The notes beneath the pieces are model-generated. The model worked only from the letters and a program-made list of their open reading frames with translations. It ran no database searches and was not told the DNA's origin. From an uncultured Mucispirillum sp. (GTDB taxonomy: Bacteria > Chrysiogenota > Deferribacteres > Deferribacterales > Mucispirillaceae), in NCBI GenBank assembly GCA_945929285.1, contig CAMEOC010000113.1:1-5044 (forward strand): a stretch of DNA of 5,044 nucleotides. The letters run 5' to 3'. Below are positions 1 to 5,044 of this stretch, one piece after another. Numbering within the stretch: the first letter of the stretch is position 1; the number at the start of each line of letters is the position of its first letter. Made by a program: the position numbers and the translations under genes.

Positions 1-449
1 ATTCTGCTGCTATGGCTTCAGAAATATTACCAGGTAAAACAATATTAGAAGCATTAAATACTGACCTTGTGTGCGATGCAATAAATGTGGCTATGCGTGA
101 ATTATTTTTACAAATAGTTTATGGTAGAACTCAAACAGCTTTTTCTGAAGACGGGCTTCCAATAGGGGCTAGTTTAGAAGATTTAGGAAAAGGCCTGCGT
201 TCTCAAGTAGGCACCATGTTTGGCACAAAAGCAAAAGGTGCAAGGTATTTAGAAATGGCAGAAGGTTACATTACAAGAGTAGCAGTTGATGCAGATAATG
301 AAATCATAGGCTATGAATTTGTAAACCTTGGTAAAATGATGGATGCTATTAAAAAAGGCACTCCTGCAGCAGATGCACTAAACGGTGCTAAAGGCGTTTA
401 TGGCAGATTTAACGATGCGGTAAAATATATTGACCCGCGTCATGAATAA
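1..449 (+). CDS. NifU/IscU-like iron-sulfur cluster scaffold protein, 5' end cut by window edge
   Basis: This is the C-terminal 148 or so residues of a NifU/IscU-related scaffold of the type encoded next to GGGtGRT proteins; from memory such proteins are about 230-240 residues, so the N-terminal third lies outside the window. The frame is open to base 1: codons before the ATG at 12 read Ser-Ala-Ala, and the partial first codon (..AT) would fit the His of the family's T-H-S-A-A-M-A stretch. The ATG at 12 is therefore internal, not a start. The visible part has the AAEILPGKTILEAL-like segment that parallels the E-x-x-x-G-K-x-x-x-E-A-L region of IscU, one cysteine (codon 72-74, in LVCDAI), and a conserved end YIDPRHE. 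Scaffold proteins of this family assemble Fe-S clusters on cysteines and hand them to apoproteins in the cytoplasm; the other ligand cysteines would lie upstream. It is followed 18 nt later by the GGGtGRT gene, probably co-transcribed. The assignment rests on remembered family sequence; the family is firm, the exact role is inferred. Confidence 0.85.
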   Translation, partial: SAAMASEILPGKTILEALNTDLVCDAINVAMRELFLQIVYGRTQTAFSEDGLPIGASLEDLGKGLRSQVGTMFGTKAKGARYLEMAEGYITRVAVDADNEIIGYEFVNLGKMMDAIKKGTPAADALNGAKGVYGRFNDAVKYIDPRHE

Positions 450-453
450 TTTT

Positions 454-459
454 AAGGAG
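454..459 (+). promoter_or_regulatory. Ribosome binding site of the GGGtGRT gene (decides the start)
   Basis: AAGGAG stands 8 nt before the ATG at 468, a standard Shine-Dalgarno distance. A possible GTG start at 459 lies in the same frame but overlaps the Shine-Dalgarno itself, so it cannot be served by it. The ATG at 468 is the start used here. Confidence 0.85.
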
Positions 460-467
460 TGGAAATT

Positions 468-1466
468 ATGGCATTATTTGAAAGTTATGAAAGACGAATA
501 GATAAAGTTAATGCAGTTTTAAAAGAATATGGAATTGCAAGCTGTGAAGAAGCCCTTAAAATATGCGAAGAAAAAGGCTTCAACCCATATAATATGGTAA
601 AAGAAATACAACCTATCGCCTTTGAAAATGCTTGCTGGGCTTATACATGCGGTGCAGCAATTGCCATTAAAAAAGGCTCAAAAACAGCAGCAGACGCAGC
701 AGAAAATATAGGCATAGGCTTACAGGCTTTCTGTATTCCTGGCTCTGTGGCAGAAGATAGAAAAGTGGGCATTGGCCATGGTAACCTTGGGGCTATGCTT
801 TTAAGAGATGAAACAAAATGTTTTGCTTTTTTAGCAGGCCATGAATCTTTTGCAGCAGCAGAAGGTGCAATAGGTATTGTTAAAAATGCTAATAAAGCAA
901 GAAAAACTCCATTAAGGGTTATATTAAATGGCCTTGGTAAAGATGCTGCCCAAATAATATCTCGTATTAATGGCTTTACTTATGTGCAAACTCAGTTTGA
1001 TTATGCAACAGGTGAAGTTAAAGTGGTAAAAGAAAAAGCATACTCCAATGGTGAGCGTGCAGGTGTTCGCTGTTATGGTGCAGATGATGTTAGGGAAGGG
1101 GTTGCAATTATGCACTTAGAAGGTGTGGATGTATCTATTACTGGTAACTCCACAAACCCAACTCGTTTTCAACACCCAGTTGCAGGCACATATAAAAAAG
1201 AATGCACAGAACAGAATAAAAAATATTTTTCAGTAGCATCAGGTGGTGGCACTGGTAGAACTTTACACCCAGATAATATGGCAGCAGGTCCAGCATCTTA
1301 TGGTATGACAGATACTATGGGTAGAATGCATTCTGATGCACAGTTTGCAGGTTCTTCATCTGTGCCAGCTCATGTGGAAATGATGGGCTTTTTAGGTATG
1401 GGTAATAACCCTATGGTTGGTGCAACTGTTGCAGTGGCTGTGGCAACTTCCCAGGCATTAAAATAA
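468..1466 (+). CDS. GGGtGRT family protein (function unknown)
   Basis: Complete 332-residue protein of the GGGtGRT family, named after the glycine-rich motif seen here as SGGGTGRTLHPDN with GGGTGRT at residues 259-265. The rest of the C-terminal half is also low in bulky side chains and rich in Gly, Ala and Met (MAAGPASYGMTDTMGRMH, then a Gly/Met/Ala/Val-rich tail to residue 332), a pattern that suggests tight turns or ligand contacts. There is no signal peptide and no convincing membrane helix, so it should be cytoplasmic. Several cysteines are present (for example in ASCEEALKIC, NACWAYTC and QAFCIPG), so metal or cluster binding is possible but not shown. The biochemical role of the family is not established as far as I know. 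The gene follows the Fe-S scaffold gene by 18 nt and is closed by a terminator, so the two form a likely bicistronic unit and the protein probably acts with the scaffold. The start is ATG 468, supported by AAGGAG at 454-459. Confidence 0.92.
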   Translation: MALFESYERRIDKVNAVLKEYGIASCEEALKICEEKGFNPYNMVKEIQPIAFENACWAYTCGAAIAIKKGSKTAADAAENIGIGLQAFCIPGSVAEDRKVGIGHGNLGAMLLRDETKCFAFLAGHESFAAAEGAIGIVKNANKARKTPLRVILNGLGKDAAQIISRINGFTYVQTQFDYATGEVKVVKEKAYSNGERAGVRCYGADDVREGVAIMHLEGVDVSITGNSTNPTRFQHPVAGTYKKECTEQNKKYFSVASGGGTGRTLHPDNMAAGPASYGMTDTMGRMHSDAQFAGSSSVPAHVEMMGFLGMGNNPMVGATVAVAVATSQALK

Positions 1467-1468
1467 AT

Positions 1469-1485
1469 ATTATAAACTTTATAAT
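1469..1485. repeat. Short AT-only palindrome after the GGGtGRT stop
   Basis: ATTATAAA (1469-1476) and TTTATAAT (1478-1485) are perfect inverted repeats around a single C. It lies between the stop codon and the terminator. With no G+C in the arms and a one-base centre it would be a weak RNA hairpin; in sequence this AT-rich it may be chance. Confidence 0.4.
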
Positions 1486-1495
1486 ATAATGTATA

Positions 1496-1522
1496 CCCCG
1501 CTAAAATAAAGCGGGGTTTTTT
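1496..1522 (+). terminator. Intrinsic terminator of the scaffold/GGGtGRT unit
   Basis: CCCCGCT (1496-1502) pairs perfectly with AGCGGGG (1510-1516) around the 7-nt loop AAAATAA, followed directly by six T (1517-1522). This is a textbook rho-independent terminator, 29 nt after the GGGtGRT stop codon. The lower strand lacks an equivalent T-run after the stem, so it acts on the + strand. Confidence 0.93.
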
Positions 1523-1851
1523 GTGATTTAATATATTTTTATTAAAGGCAAAATGAACTTTCAAAAATTTATTTAAGTATTCACGGTATAAAATTATTTG
1601 CTAAACGCTTATAATGAAAAGAGAGTGTGGAAAATAAAACTTAAAAAATTTTCAACTGCATAGGCTATAAATATTGCAATAAATTGTAAAACAAAAACAA
1701 TGTCTATCTTGAGCTGTAAGCGAAAGATTTTATCAAACTTTTATTGTTTAAACTTTTCTAGATAAAAAATCTCCAATTAGTTATTAGTAAATGCTTCTAC
1801 TATTTATAGAAATTACTTTAAAAAATGAAAGCTTAAAATAAAGTATAATAT
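1523..1851. other. Gene-free intergenic stretch between converging genes
   Basis: About 330 nt of very AT-rich sequence with no credible gene. Short open frames exist, such as ATG 1700 to a stop at 1763-1765 (21 codons), but they lack a Shine-Dalgarno and family features. A TATAAT box at 1610-1615 has no -35 partner at a normal distance. The only structured part is the repeat-like stretch at 1701-1772, listed separately. Confidence 0.7.
1701..1772. repeat. Possible decayed dispersed repeat with imperfect inverted arms
   Basis: The stretch begins TGTCTATCTTGAGC and continues TGTAAGCGAAAGAT. This resembles the widespread non-coding bacterial repeat that reads like TGTCATTCTGAGCGAAGCGAAGAATCT, with substitutions and a small insertion; that resemblance is from memory. 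AGATTTTATC (1725-1734) is matched by GATAAAAAATCT (1761-1772) as an imperfect inverted pair with two extra A, giving a possible hairpin with a 26-nt loop. The loop also holds AAACTTTT twice (1735-1742 and 1750-1757). It lies between two convergent genes, the usual place for such elements. One copy in one window cannot prove a repeat. Confidence 0.35.
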
Positions 1852-1894
1852 AAAAAATATTCCCATACTTGCTTTTATATTAAGCTGGTATGGG
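1852..1894 (-). terminator. Probable terminator of the aminopeptidase gene
   Basis: Arms CCCATAC (1862-1868) and GTATGGG (1888-1894) are perfectly complementary. Inside them a second short stem GCTT/AAGC (1871-1874 with 1882-1885) closes a 7-nt loop, with a 2x2 internal mismatch between the two stems. Read on the minus strand, the stem follows the aminopeptidase stop by 27 nt and is followed by AATA and then six T (1857 down to 1852). The T-run is offset from the stem by four bases, so termination may be less efficient than at 1496-1522. Confidence 0.65.
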
Positions 1895-1921
1895 GAAAAA
1901 TATTAAGCATTCATAAATTAT

Positions 1922-3028
1922 TTAAAGTATATGTTTGCCGTCTTTATAAACCAGCACGCCATCAGCTTCCACTGTGCCGCCGTTTTTCATATCTTTTATT
2001 AAGTCCCAGTGCAGGGCAGATATATTTTTACCACCTACTTCCTGGTAGCTTGCACCAATGGCTAAGTGCATTGATTTTCCTATTTTTTCATCAAAGAGTA
2101 TGTTTTTTGTTGGTATTTGTATGTTATCGTTCAGCCCAAAAGCAATTTCTCCTGCAAAGCGAGAGCCATCATCCATATCAAGCATTTTATGTAAGAAATC
2201 CTGCCCCTTTTCTGCACGGGCTTCCACAACCTTTCCTTTTTCAAACCTTAAAAATACATTTTTTGCTTCCACACCGTTATAAGTAGTTGGTATATCAAAT
2301 AAAATAGTTCCTTCTGCACTATCTTCCACTGGGCTTGTAAAAACTTCGCCATCTGGCATATTTCTATAACCACAGCAGTTTTCCCATTTTCTACCCTCTA
2401 CTTTTAGTTTTAAATCTGTATCTTTTCCTTTTATATGGAGCCATTTTGTACCTGTCATTCTTTTTACAATTGCTTCCTGCTCTGCTTCCACCTTTTTCCA
2501 GGCTGCAATTGGGTCATCTTCATTTAATTTACATGCTTCATAAACAAATGCTGCATATTCATCTAAAGACATTTCTGCATCTTGAGCCATAGACTGGTTA
2601 GGGTATGGGCATAAAGACCAGCGAAATTTTCCTTCCAACTCTCTTTTATTCATAATCTCCCTAACTGGTAATGCAGTTTTTCTCATAAGAGCAATTTTTT
2701 GGTGGTCTGCATTTGTTAGTGATTTTGTATTAATTGTAGAATCAATGTAGATATAAGCTGTCATTATTTCAGCTTGTTTTAAATCAAACTCTGGTAAATA
2801 TGTAAGCTGTTCCTGTGAGCCATATTTTGCCATATATTCCTGGCTTTCAGGTATAAAAAGCCTTAAAAATGGGTATGCACCAAGTTTTATAACTTCTTTA
2901 TACATTGCTTTTACTAAAGGTTCTGCAGAAGTTTCTGCTTTTATCTGTACCACATCACCTTTTTTTAAATTTAAGGAATGGTGGGTTATAAGTTTTGCTA
3001 ATTTTTCTTCATAGGAAATATATTTCAT
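1922..3028 (-). CDS. M29-family metallo-aminopeptidase (AmpS/PepS/aminopeptidase T type)
   Basis: Complete 368-residue cytoplasmic exopeptidase of peptidase family M29, which removes N-terminal residues from peptides using a two-metal centre. All ligands expected from the thermophilic aminopeptidase T family are visible in order: Glu228 (MPDGEVFTSP), Glu294 (RFAGEIAFGLN), His321 (SMHLAIG), the catalytic Tyr328 (GASY), and His340 and Asp342 (SALHWD). The Glu-to-Glu distance of 66 residues and the H-x-D ending match the family. Residues 1-125 or so form the N-terminal domain with the usual LNLKKGDVVQI start. Family members are usually about 360-415 residues, so this is full length though at the short end. 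There is no signal peptide. The ATG at 3028 is supported by AAGGGAG (3036-3042 on the + strand) 7 nt upstream. It is transcribed alone, divergent from the secreted-protein gene, with a probable terminator at 1852-1894. Likely role: peptide recycling or use of peptides as nutrients; the substrate range cannot be read from sequence. Confidence 0.93.
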   Translation of the reverse strand: MKYISYEEKLAKLITHHSLNLKKGDVVQIKAETSAEPLVKAMYKEVIKLGAYPFLRLFIPESQEYMAKYGSQEQLTYLPEFDLKQAEIMTAYIYIDSTINTKSLTNADHQKIALMRKTALPVREIMNKRELEGKFRWSLCPYPNQSMAQDAEMSLDEYAAFVYEACKLNEDDPIAAWKKVEAEQEAIVKRMTGTKWLHIKGKDTDLKLKVEGRKWENCCGYRNMPDGEVFTSPVEDSAEGTILFDIPTTYNGVEAKNVFLRFEKGKVVEARAEKGQDFLHKMLDMDDGSRFAGEIAFGLNDNIQIPTKNILFDEKIGKSMHLAIGASYQEVGGKNISALHWDLIKDMKNGGTVEADGVLVYKDGKHIL

Positions 3029-3087
3029 ATTGCTGCTCCCTTTTAAATATTTATTGAAAATAAATAAATTTTGTTATATTCTAAACA

Positions 3088-3117
3088 TATATATAAAGAT
3101 ATGCTTAAATATCTCAA
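3088..3117 (-). promoter_or_regulatory. Candidate sigma-70 promoter of the aminopeptidase gene
   Basis: On the minus strand TTGAGA (3117-3112) matches the -35 consensus at five of six bases, and TATATA (3093-3088) lies 18 nt downstream as a -10. The start codon at 3028 is about 60 nt further on, leaving a leader of some 50 nt. In such AT-rich DNA, -10-like strings are common, so the call depends mainly on the -35 box and its spacing. Confidence 0.45.
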
Positions 3118-3118
3118 C

Positions 3119-3150
3119 TTGTCAATATTTTTTAACGGTATATGTATATA
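3119..3150 (+). promoter_or_regulatory. Weak candidate promoter of the secreted-protein gene
   Basis: TTGTCA (3119-3124) matches the -35 consensus at five of six bases and sits one base from the -35 box of the opposing promoter. No good -10 is at 17 nt: TATGTA (3141-3146) is 16 nt away but poor, and TATATA (3145-3150) is better but 20 nt away. The poor -10 fits would suit a promoter that needs an activator, or the true site lies elsewhere. Confidence 0.25.
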
Positions 3151-3160
3151 AAATACATAT
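3140..3160. promoter_or_regulatory. 21-bp palindrome in the divergent promoter region, possible operator
   Basis: ATATGTAT (3140-3147) and ATACATAT (3153-3160) are perfect 8-bp inverted arms around ATAAA. The site lies 23 nt before the start at 3184, over the region where a -10 would be expected. The overall size and symmetry fit a dimeric repressor such as a TetR-family protein, and one is encoded downstream in the same transcription unit. The arms contain only one G/C pair each, so a chance palindrome is not excluded. Confidence 0.4.
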
Positions 3161-3171
3161 GCTTGATATAT

Positions 3172-3177
3172 AAAGAG
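3172..3177 (+). promoter_or_regulatory. Ribosome binding site of the secreted-protein gene (decides the start)
   Basis: AAAGAG lies 6 nt before the ATG at 3184. An in-frame ATG at 3142 would add 14 residues in front of the signal peptide, falls inside the palindrome and has no Shine-Dalgarno, so the ATG at 3184 is preferred. Confidence 0.65.
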
Positions 3178-3183
3178 TTTTTT

Positions 3184-4179
3184 ATGAAAAAGTCTGTATT
3201 GATTATATTATTATTTATATTACTTTGTAATACTTCATTTGCTAAAGATGGCTTTGATTTTATGCAAAATACAACCCCTAAAGATTACTTTTCATCTGGT
3301 AATATATCTTATTATTTTGGCTATGACGGCGGTTATAAGTTTTGGTTTGATAAAGATAATATTACATTTACAAAAATTTTAAATATAGAAAATAATGATT
3401 ACGGCAAGCCTGCTTTATCAAAATTTATAAAAGATGCAAAAGAAATACTATATTTACCAGACGGCTCAATAGTTTTACACAATACAAGAGAAGATTTTAG
3501 CTGTATTGATAATGCAAATTTCAACTGCCTTTATTCCCCTGTATATATTAGAAAGATAAATAAAAAAAGCTTAACAGGTAAAATATCCCTTAAAAGAATA
3601 GATAAAAATATACCATTACAGGAAGATGAAACCATTGATTTTCCACTGGGCTCTATGCTTTATTCTATGGTGGTGGAAGTGCCTGCTTATGATTTTAGCA
3701 CTTTTGTAGATTATGAAAGTTTATTATGTATTAAAAACGAAGAAAATCTTTGTAAAGGTGTTATAAATAATGGTGAGCTTGATAAAATAGCACTTTTTGA
3801 ATTAGGCAGGGTGGTAGAAAATAATGTAGAACTTTTATATAAAAGTGCTGGTCATAATTTAATATATAAGGTGGATTTAATAGATAATACTCTCACCCCT
3901 TATAATAAATCATGTGCTTTATCTTCCTTTAGCAGCAGTAAAATGCAGTCATGTAAAGTGGAAAGCCTGTCACAGGGTGTAATAAAACAATACAGGCACC
4001 CCAGTGGTTTTATATATTACCAGTTTATTTTTAATAACATGGCAGCAGATAATATAGTTTACTGGATGAATAATAGGGGAGAGCCTTTTAAAGTTTATAT
4101 AAATAACCATTTGGTATATAACTTTAGCATATTTAATAATATGGCATCTAAAAAGATGATGGATAAGTTGCAGAAATAA
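3184..4179 (+). CDS. Secreted/periplasmic protein of unrecognised family with three cysteine pairs
   Basis: A 331-residue protein that I do not recognise. From ATG 3184 it opens with a clear signal peptide: two lysines at residues 2-3, a hydrophobic core at 5-14 and a signal peptidase I site after SFA (residue 20). Cys15 is preceded by ILL rather than a lipobox, so a lipoprotein is unlikely. The mature part, from Lys21, has six cysteines in three close pairs: 107/115, 182/190 and 244/257, the first two with identical 7-residue spacing. This suggests three local disulfides and an oxidising compartment. The chain is rich in Asn, Tyr, Phe, Asp and Lys, with many short beta-prone segments, which hints at a beta-rich fold. 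FIFNNMA (281-287) and SIFNNMA (315-321) are near-identical and may mark a small C-terminal repeat. No transmembrane segment follows the signal. A TetR-type regulator begins 34 nt downstream with no terminator between, so they are probably one operon. Function cannot be assigned. Confidence 0.82.
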   Translation: MKKSVLIILLFILLCNTSFAKDGFDFMQNTTPKDYFSSGNISYYFGYDGGYKFWFDKDNITFTKILNIENNDYGKPALSKFIKDAKEILYLPDGSIVLHNTREDFSCIDNANFNCLYSPVYIRKINKKSLTGKISLKRIDKNIPLQEDETIDFPLGSMLYSMVVEVPAYDFSTFVDYESLLCIKNEENLCKGVINNGELDKIALFELGRVVENNVELLYKSAGHNLIYKVDLIDNTLTPYNKSCALSSFSSSKMQSCKVESLSQGVIKQYRHPSGFIYYQFIFNNMAADNIVYWMNNRGEPFKVYINNHLVYNFSIFNNMASKKMMDKLQK

Positions 4180-4195
4180 TATAATATAAAAAAAG

Positions 4196-4201
4196 AGGAG
4201 G
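4196..4201 (+). promoter_or_regulatory. Ribosome binding site of the TetR-type gene, unusually far upstream
   Basis: AGGAGG is a near-perfect Shine-Dalgarno but stands 12 nt from the ATG at 4214, longer than the usual 5-9. A second weaker purine stretch, AAAAGG at 4205-4210, is only 3 nt from the ATG. No in-frame start codon lies between them, so the ATG at 4214 stands and translation may be less than maximal. Confidence 0.6.
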
Positions 4202-4213
4202 AATAAAAGGCAT

Positions 4214-4816
4214 ATGAAAGAGTCTCACAGAGCACTTGAAACAAAAGAGCGGTTTAGAAAAGCTTTTTTTACTCTTTATGCTGAAAGGAAAATTGAAACC
4301 ATAACAATTAAAGAAGTGGCAGATTTGGCAGGTTTTAATAGAGGCACTTTTTATTTATACTATAAAAGTATTTACGACCTGCTGCAAAAAACAGAACAGG
4401 AGCTGCTGGAAGATTTTGCAAAAAGAGTAGAGTACCATTTAAAACTTTATTATGGGGAAATAAATAACCCAGATGAAAAAGTATTTAATGAAATGCAGGA
4501 AAATTTCTTGAACAATGGCGATTATTTTAAAGTGTTAAATGGGGAAAATGGCGACCCAAGGTTTAAAGCTAAAATGAAAAATATTATAAAAGATGCTTAT
4601 AGAAAACACTTAAATATTGAAGGTGGTAAGCGAGTTAGCAAGTTTGAATATCTGCTTGAATATTTGGTGGAAGCAAATACTTCCATAATACAATACTGGC
4701 TTGAAAATAGGGAAAAGGATAACCCAAGGGTAACTATTAAAGATGTAGGGGAGATAATGCACTTTGTTAGTAAATATGGCTTTAAAAAAGCCTTTGAAGA
4801 ATATAGTGCAAAGTAG
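4214..4816 (+). CDS. TetR/AcrR-family transcriptional regulator
   Basis: Complete 200-residue regulator, the usual TetR length. Residues 8-58 or so form the N-terminal DNA-binding domain. The helix-turn-helix runs ITIKEVADLAGFNRGTFYLY (30-49), with the family's typical I-x-x-V/I-A-x-x-A-G-x-x-x-G-T-F-Y-x-Y-Y signature and the following K-S-I-Y-D-L-L. The C-terminal part is all-helical in character and ends with a YLVEANTSIIQYWLEN stretch (149-164), then a predicted helix; this resembles the TetR C-terminal class found in many Firmicutes regulators, though the class call is tentative. Such proteins bind a palindrome as dimers and leave it when a small ligand binds the C-terminal domain. The ligand cannot be inferred. 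No efflux pump or enzyme gene adjoins it; the upstream partner is the secreted protein, making that gene's promoter the most likely target. The stop TAG at 4814-4816 is followed by a second TAG. Confidence 0.92.
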   Translation: MKESHRALETKERFRKAFFTLYAERKIETITIKEVADLAGFNRGTFYLYYKSIYDLLQKTEQELLEDFAKRVEYHLKLYYGEINNPDEKVFNEMQENFLNNGDYFKVLNGENGDPRFKAKMKNIIKDAYRKHLNIEGGKRVSKFEYLLEYLVEANTSIIQYWLENREKDNPRVTIKDVGEIMHFVSKYGFKKAFEEYSAK

Positions 4817-4849
4817 TAGTGTATGTTTTTTTAAATATTATTTATTTTT

Positions 4850-5044
<195 letters not shown>

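Noticed and set aside
12..14. ATG at 12 as the start of the scaffold gene
   Set aside because: The frame is open to the window edge and the preceding codons match the conserved internal S-A-A-M stretch of the family; no ribosome binding site is visible.
459..467. GTG start adding three residues to the GGGtGRT protein
   Set aside because: The GTG overlaps the AAGGAG Shine-Dalgarno that serves the ATG at 468 with normal spacing.
924..1115. Minus-strand open frame of 63 codons
   Set aside because: It lies inside the GGGtGRT gene in antisense, with no ribosome binding site or family features.
1370..1564. Minus-strand open frame of 64 codons across the GGGtGRT end
   Set aside because: It overlaps a confirmed gene and runs through the terminator at 1496-1522; the translation is low-complexity and unrecognisable.
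1610..1615. TATAAT as a promoter in the gene-free stretch
   Set aside because: No -35-like box is at a suitable distance and no gene follows on that strand; such strings are expected by chance in DNA this AT-rich.
1700..1765. Possible 21-codon small protein in the intergenic repeat-like region
   Set aside because: There is no Shine-Dalgarno before the ATG and the frame falls within the suspected non-coding repeat.
2050..2286. Two plus-strand open frames (2050-2286 and 2058-2282) opposite the aminopeptidase
   Set aside because: They are antisense shadows of the well-supported M29 gene, covering its metal-ligand coding region.
3142..3183. Upstream ATG extending the secreted protein by 14 residues
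   Set aside because: It would bury the signal peptide behind an extra hydrophobic stretch, lies inside the palindrome and lacks a ribosome binding site; the ATG at 3184 has one.
3226..3228. Cys15 of the secreted protein as a lipoprotein attachment site
   Set aside because: The preceding residues are I-L-L, with no Gly, Ala or Ser at -1, and a good signal peptidase I site follows at residue 20.

Overview
The window is AT-rich chromosomal DNA (roughly one third G+C by eye) with compact bacterial genes. It holds three complete, well-supported genes plus one complete orphan gene, and a gene cut off at each edge. The NifU-like scaffold/GGGtGRT pair is, from memory, typical of low-GC anaerobes (Clostridia and similar gut anaerobes). 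The orphan gene encodes a protein with a cleavable signal peptide and three spaced cysteine pairs, which fits an organism with a periplasm. A low-GC gut anaerobe such as a Mucispirillum- or Brachyspira-like lineage is possible. This is inference; nothing here fixes the taxon.

Left part (1-1522, + strand): the C-terminal two thirds of a NifU/IscU-like iron-sulfur scaffold is followed after 18 nt by a complete GGGtGRT-family gene, and a strong intrinsic terminator closes this two-gene unit. From 1523 to 1921 there is no gene, only a decayed repeat-like stretch and a hairpin that probably terminates the opposing gene.

Middle (1922-3183): an M29-family metallo-aminopeptidase lies on the minus strand with all expected metal ligands and a clear ribosome binding site. 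The 155-nt gap to the next start is a divergent promoter region. It contains back-to-back -35-like boxes, a 21-bp palindrome and an imperfect direct repeat.

Right part (3184-5044): a secreted protein of unrecognised family is followed 34 nt later by a TetR/AcrR-type regulator, probably as one operon. A long hairpin then separates the regulator from the C-terminus of enolase, which enters from the right edge on the minus strand.

The window looks mainly like ordinary housekeeping chromosome. The parts with most unknown biology are the GGGtGRT/scaffold pair, whose function is not established, and the secreted-protein/TetR pair with its structured divergent promoter. I see no CRISPR array, tRNA, rRNA, insertion sequence or obvious defence system.
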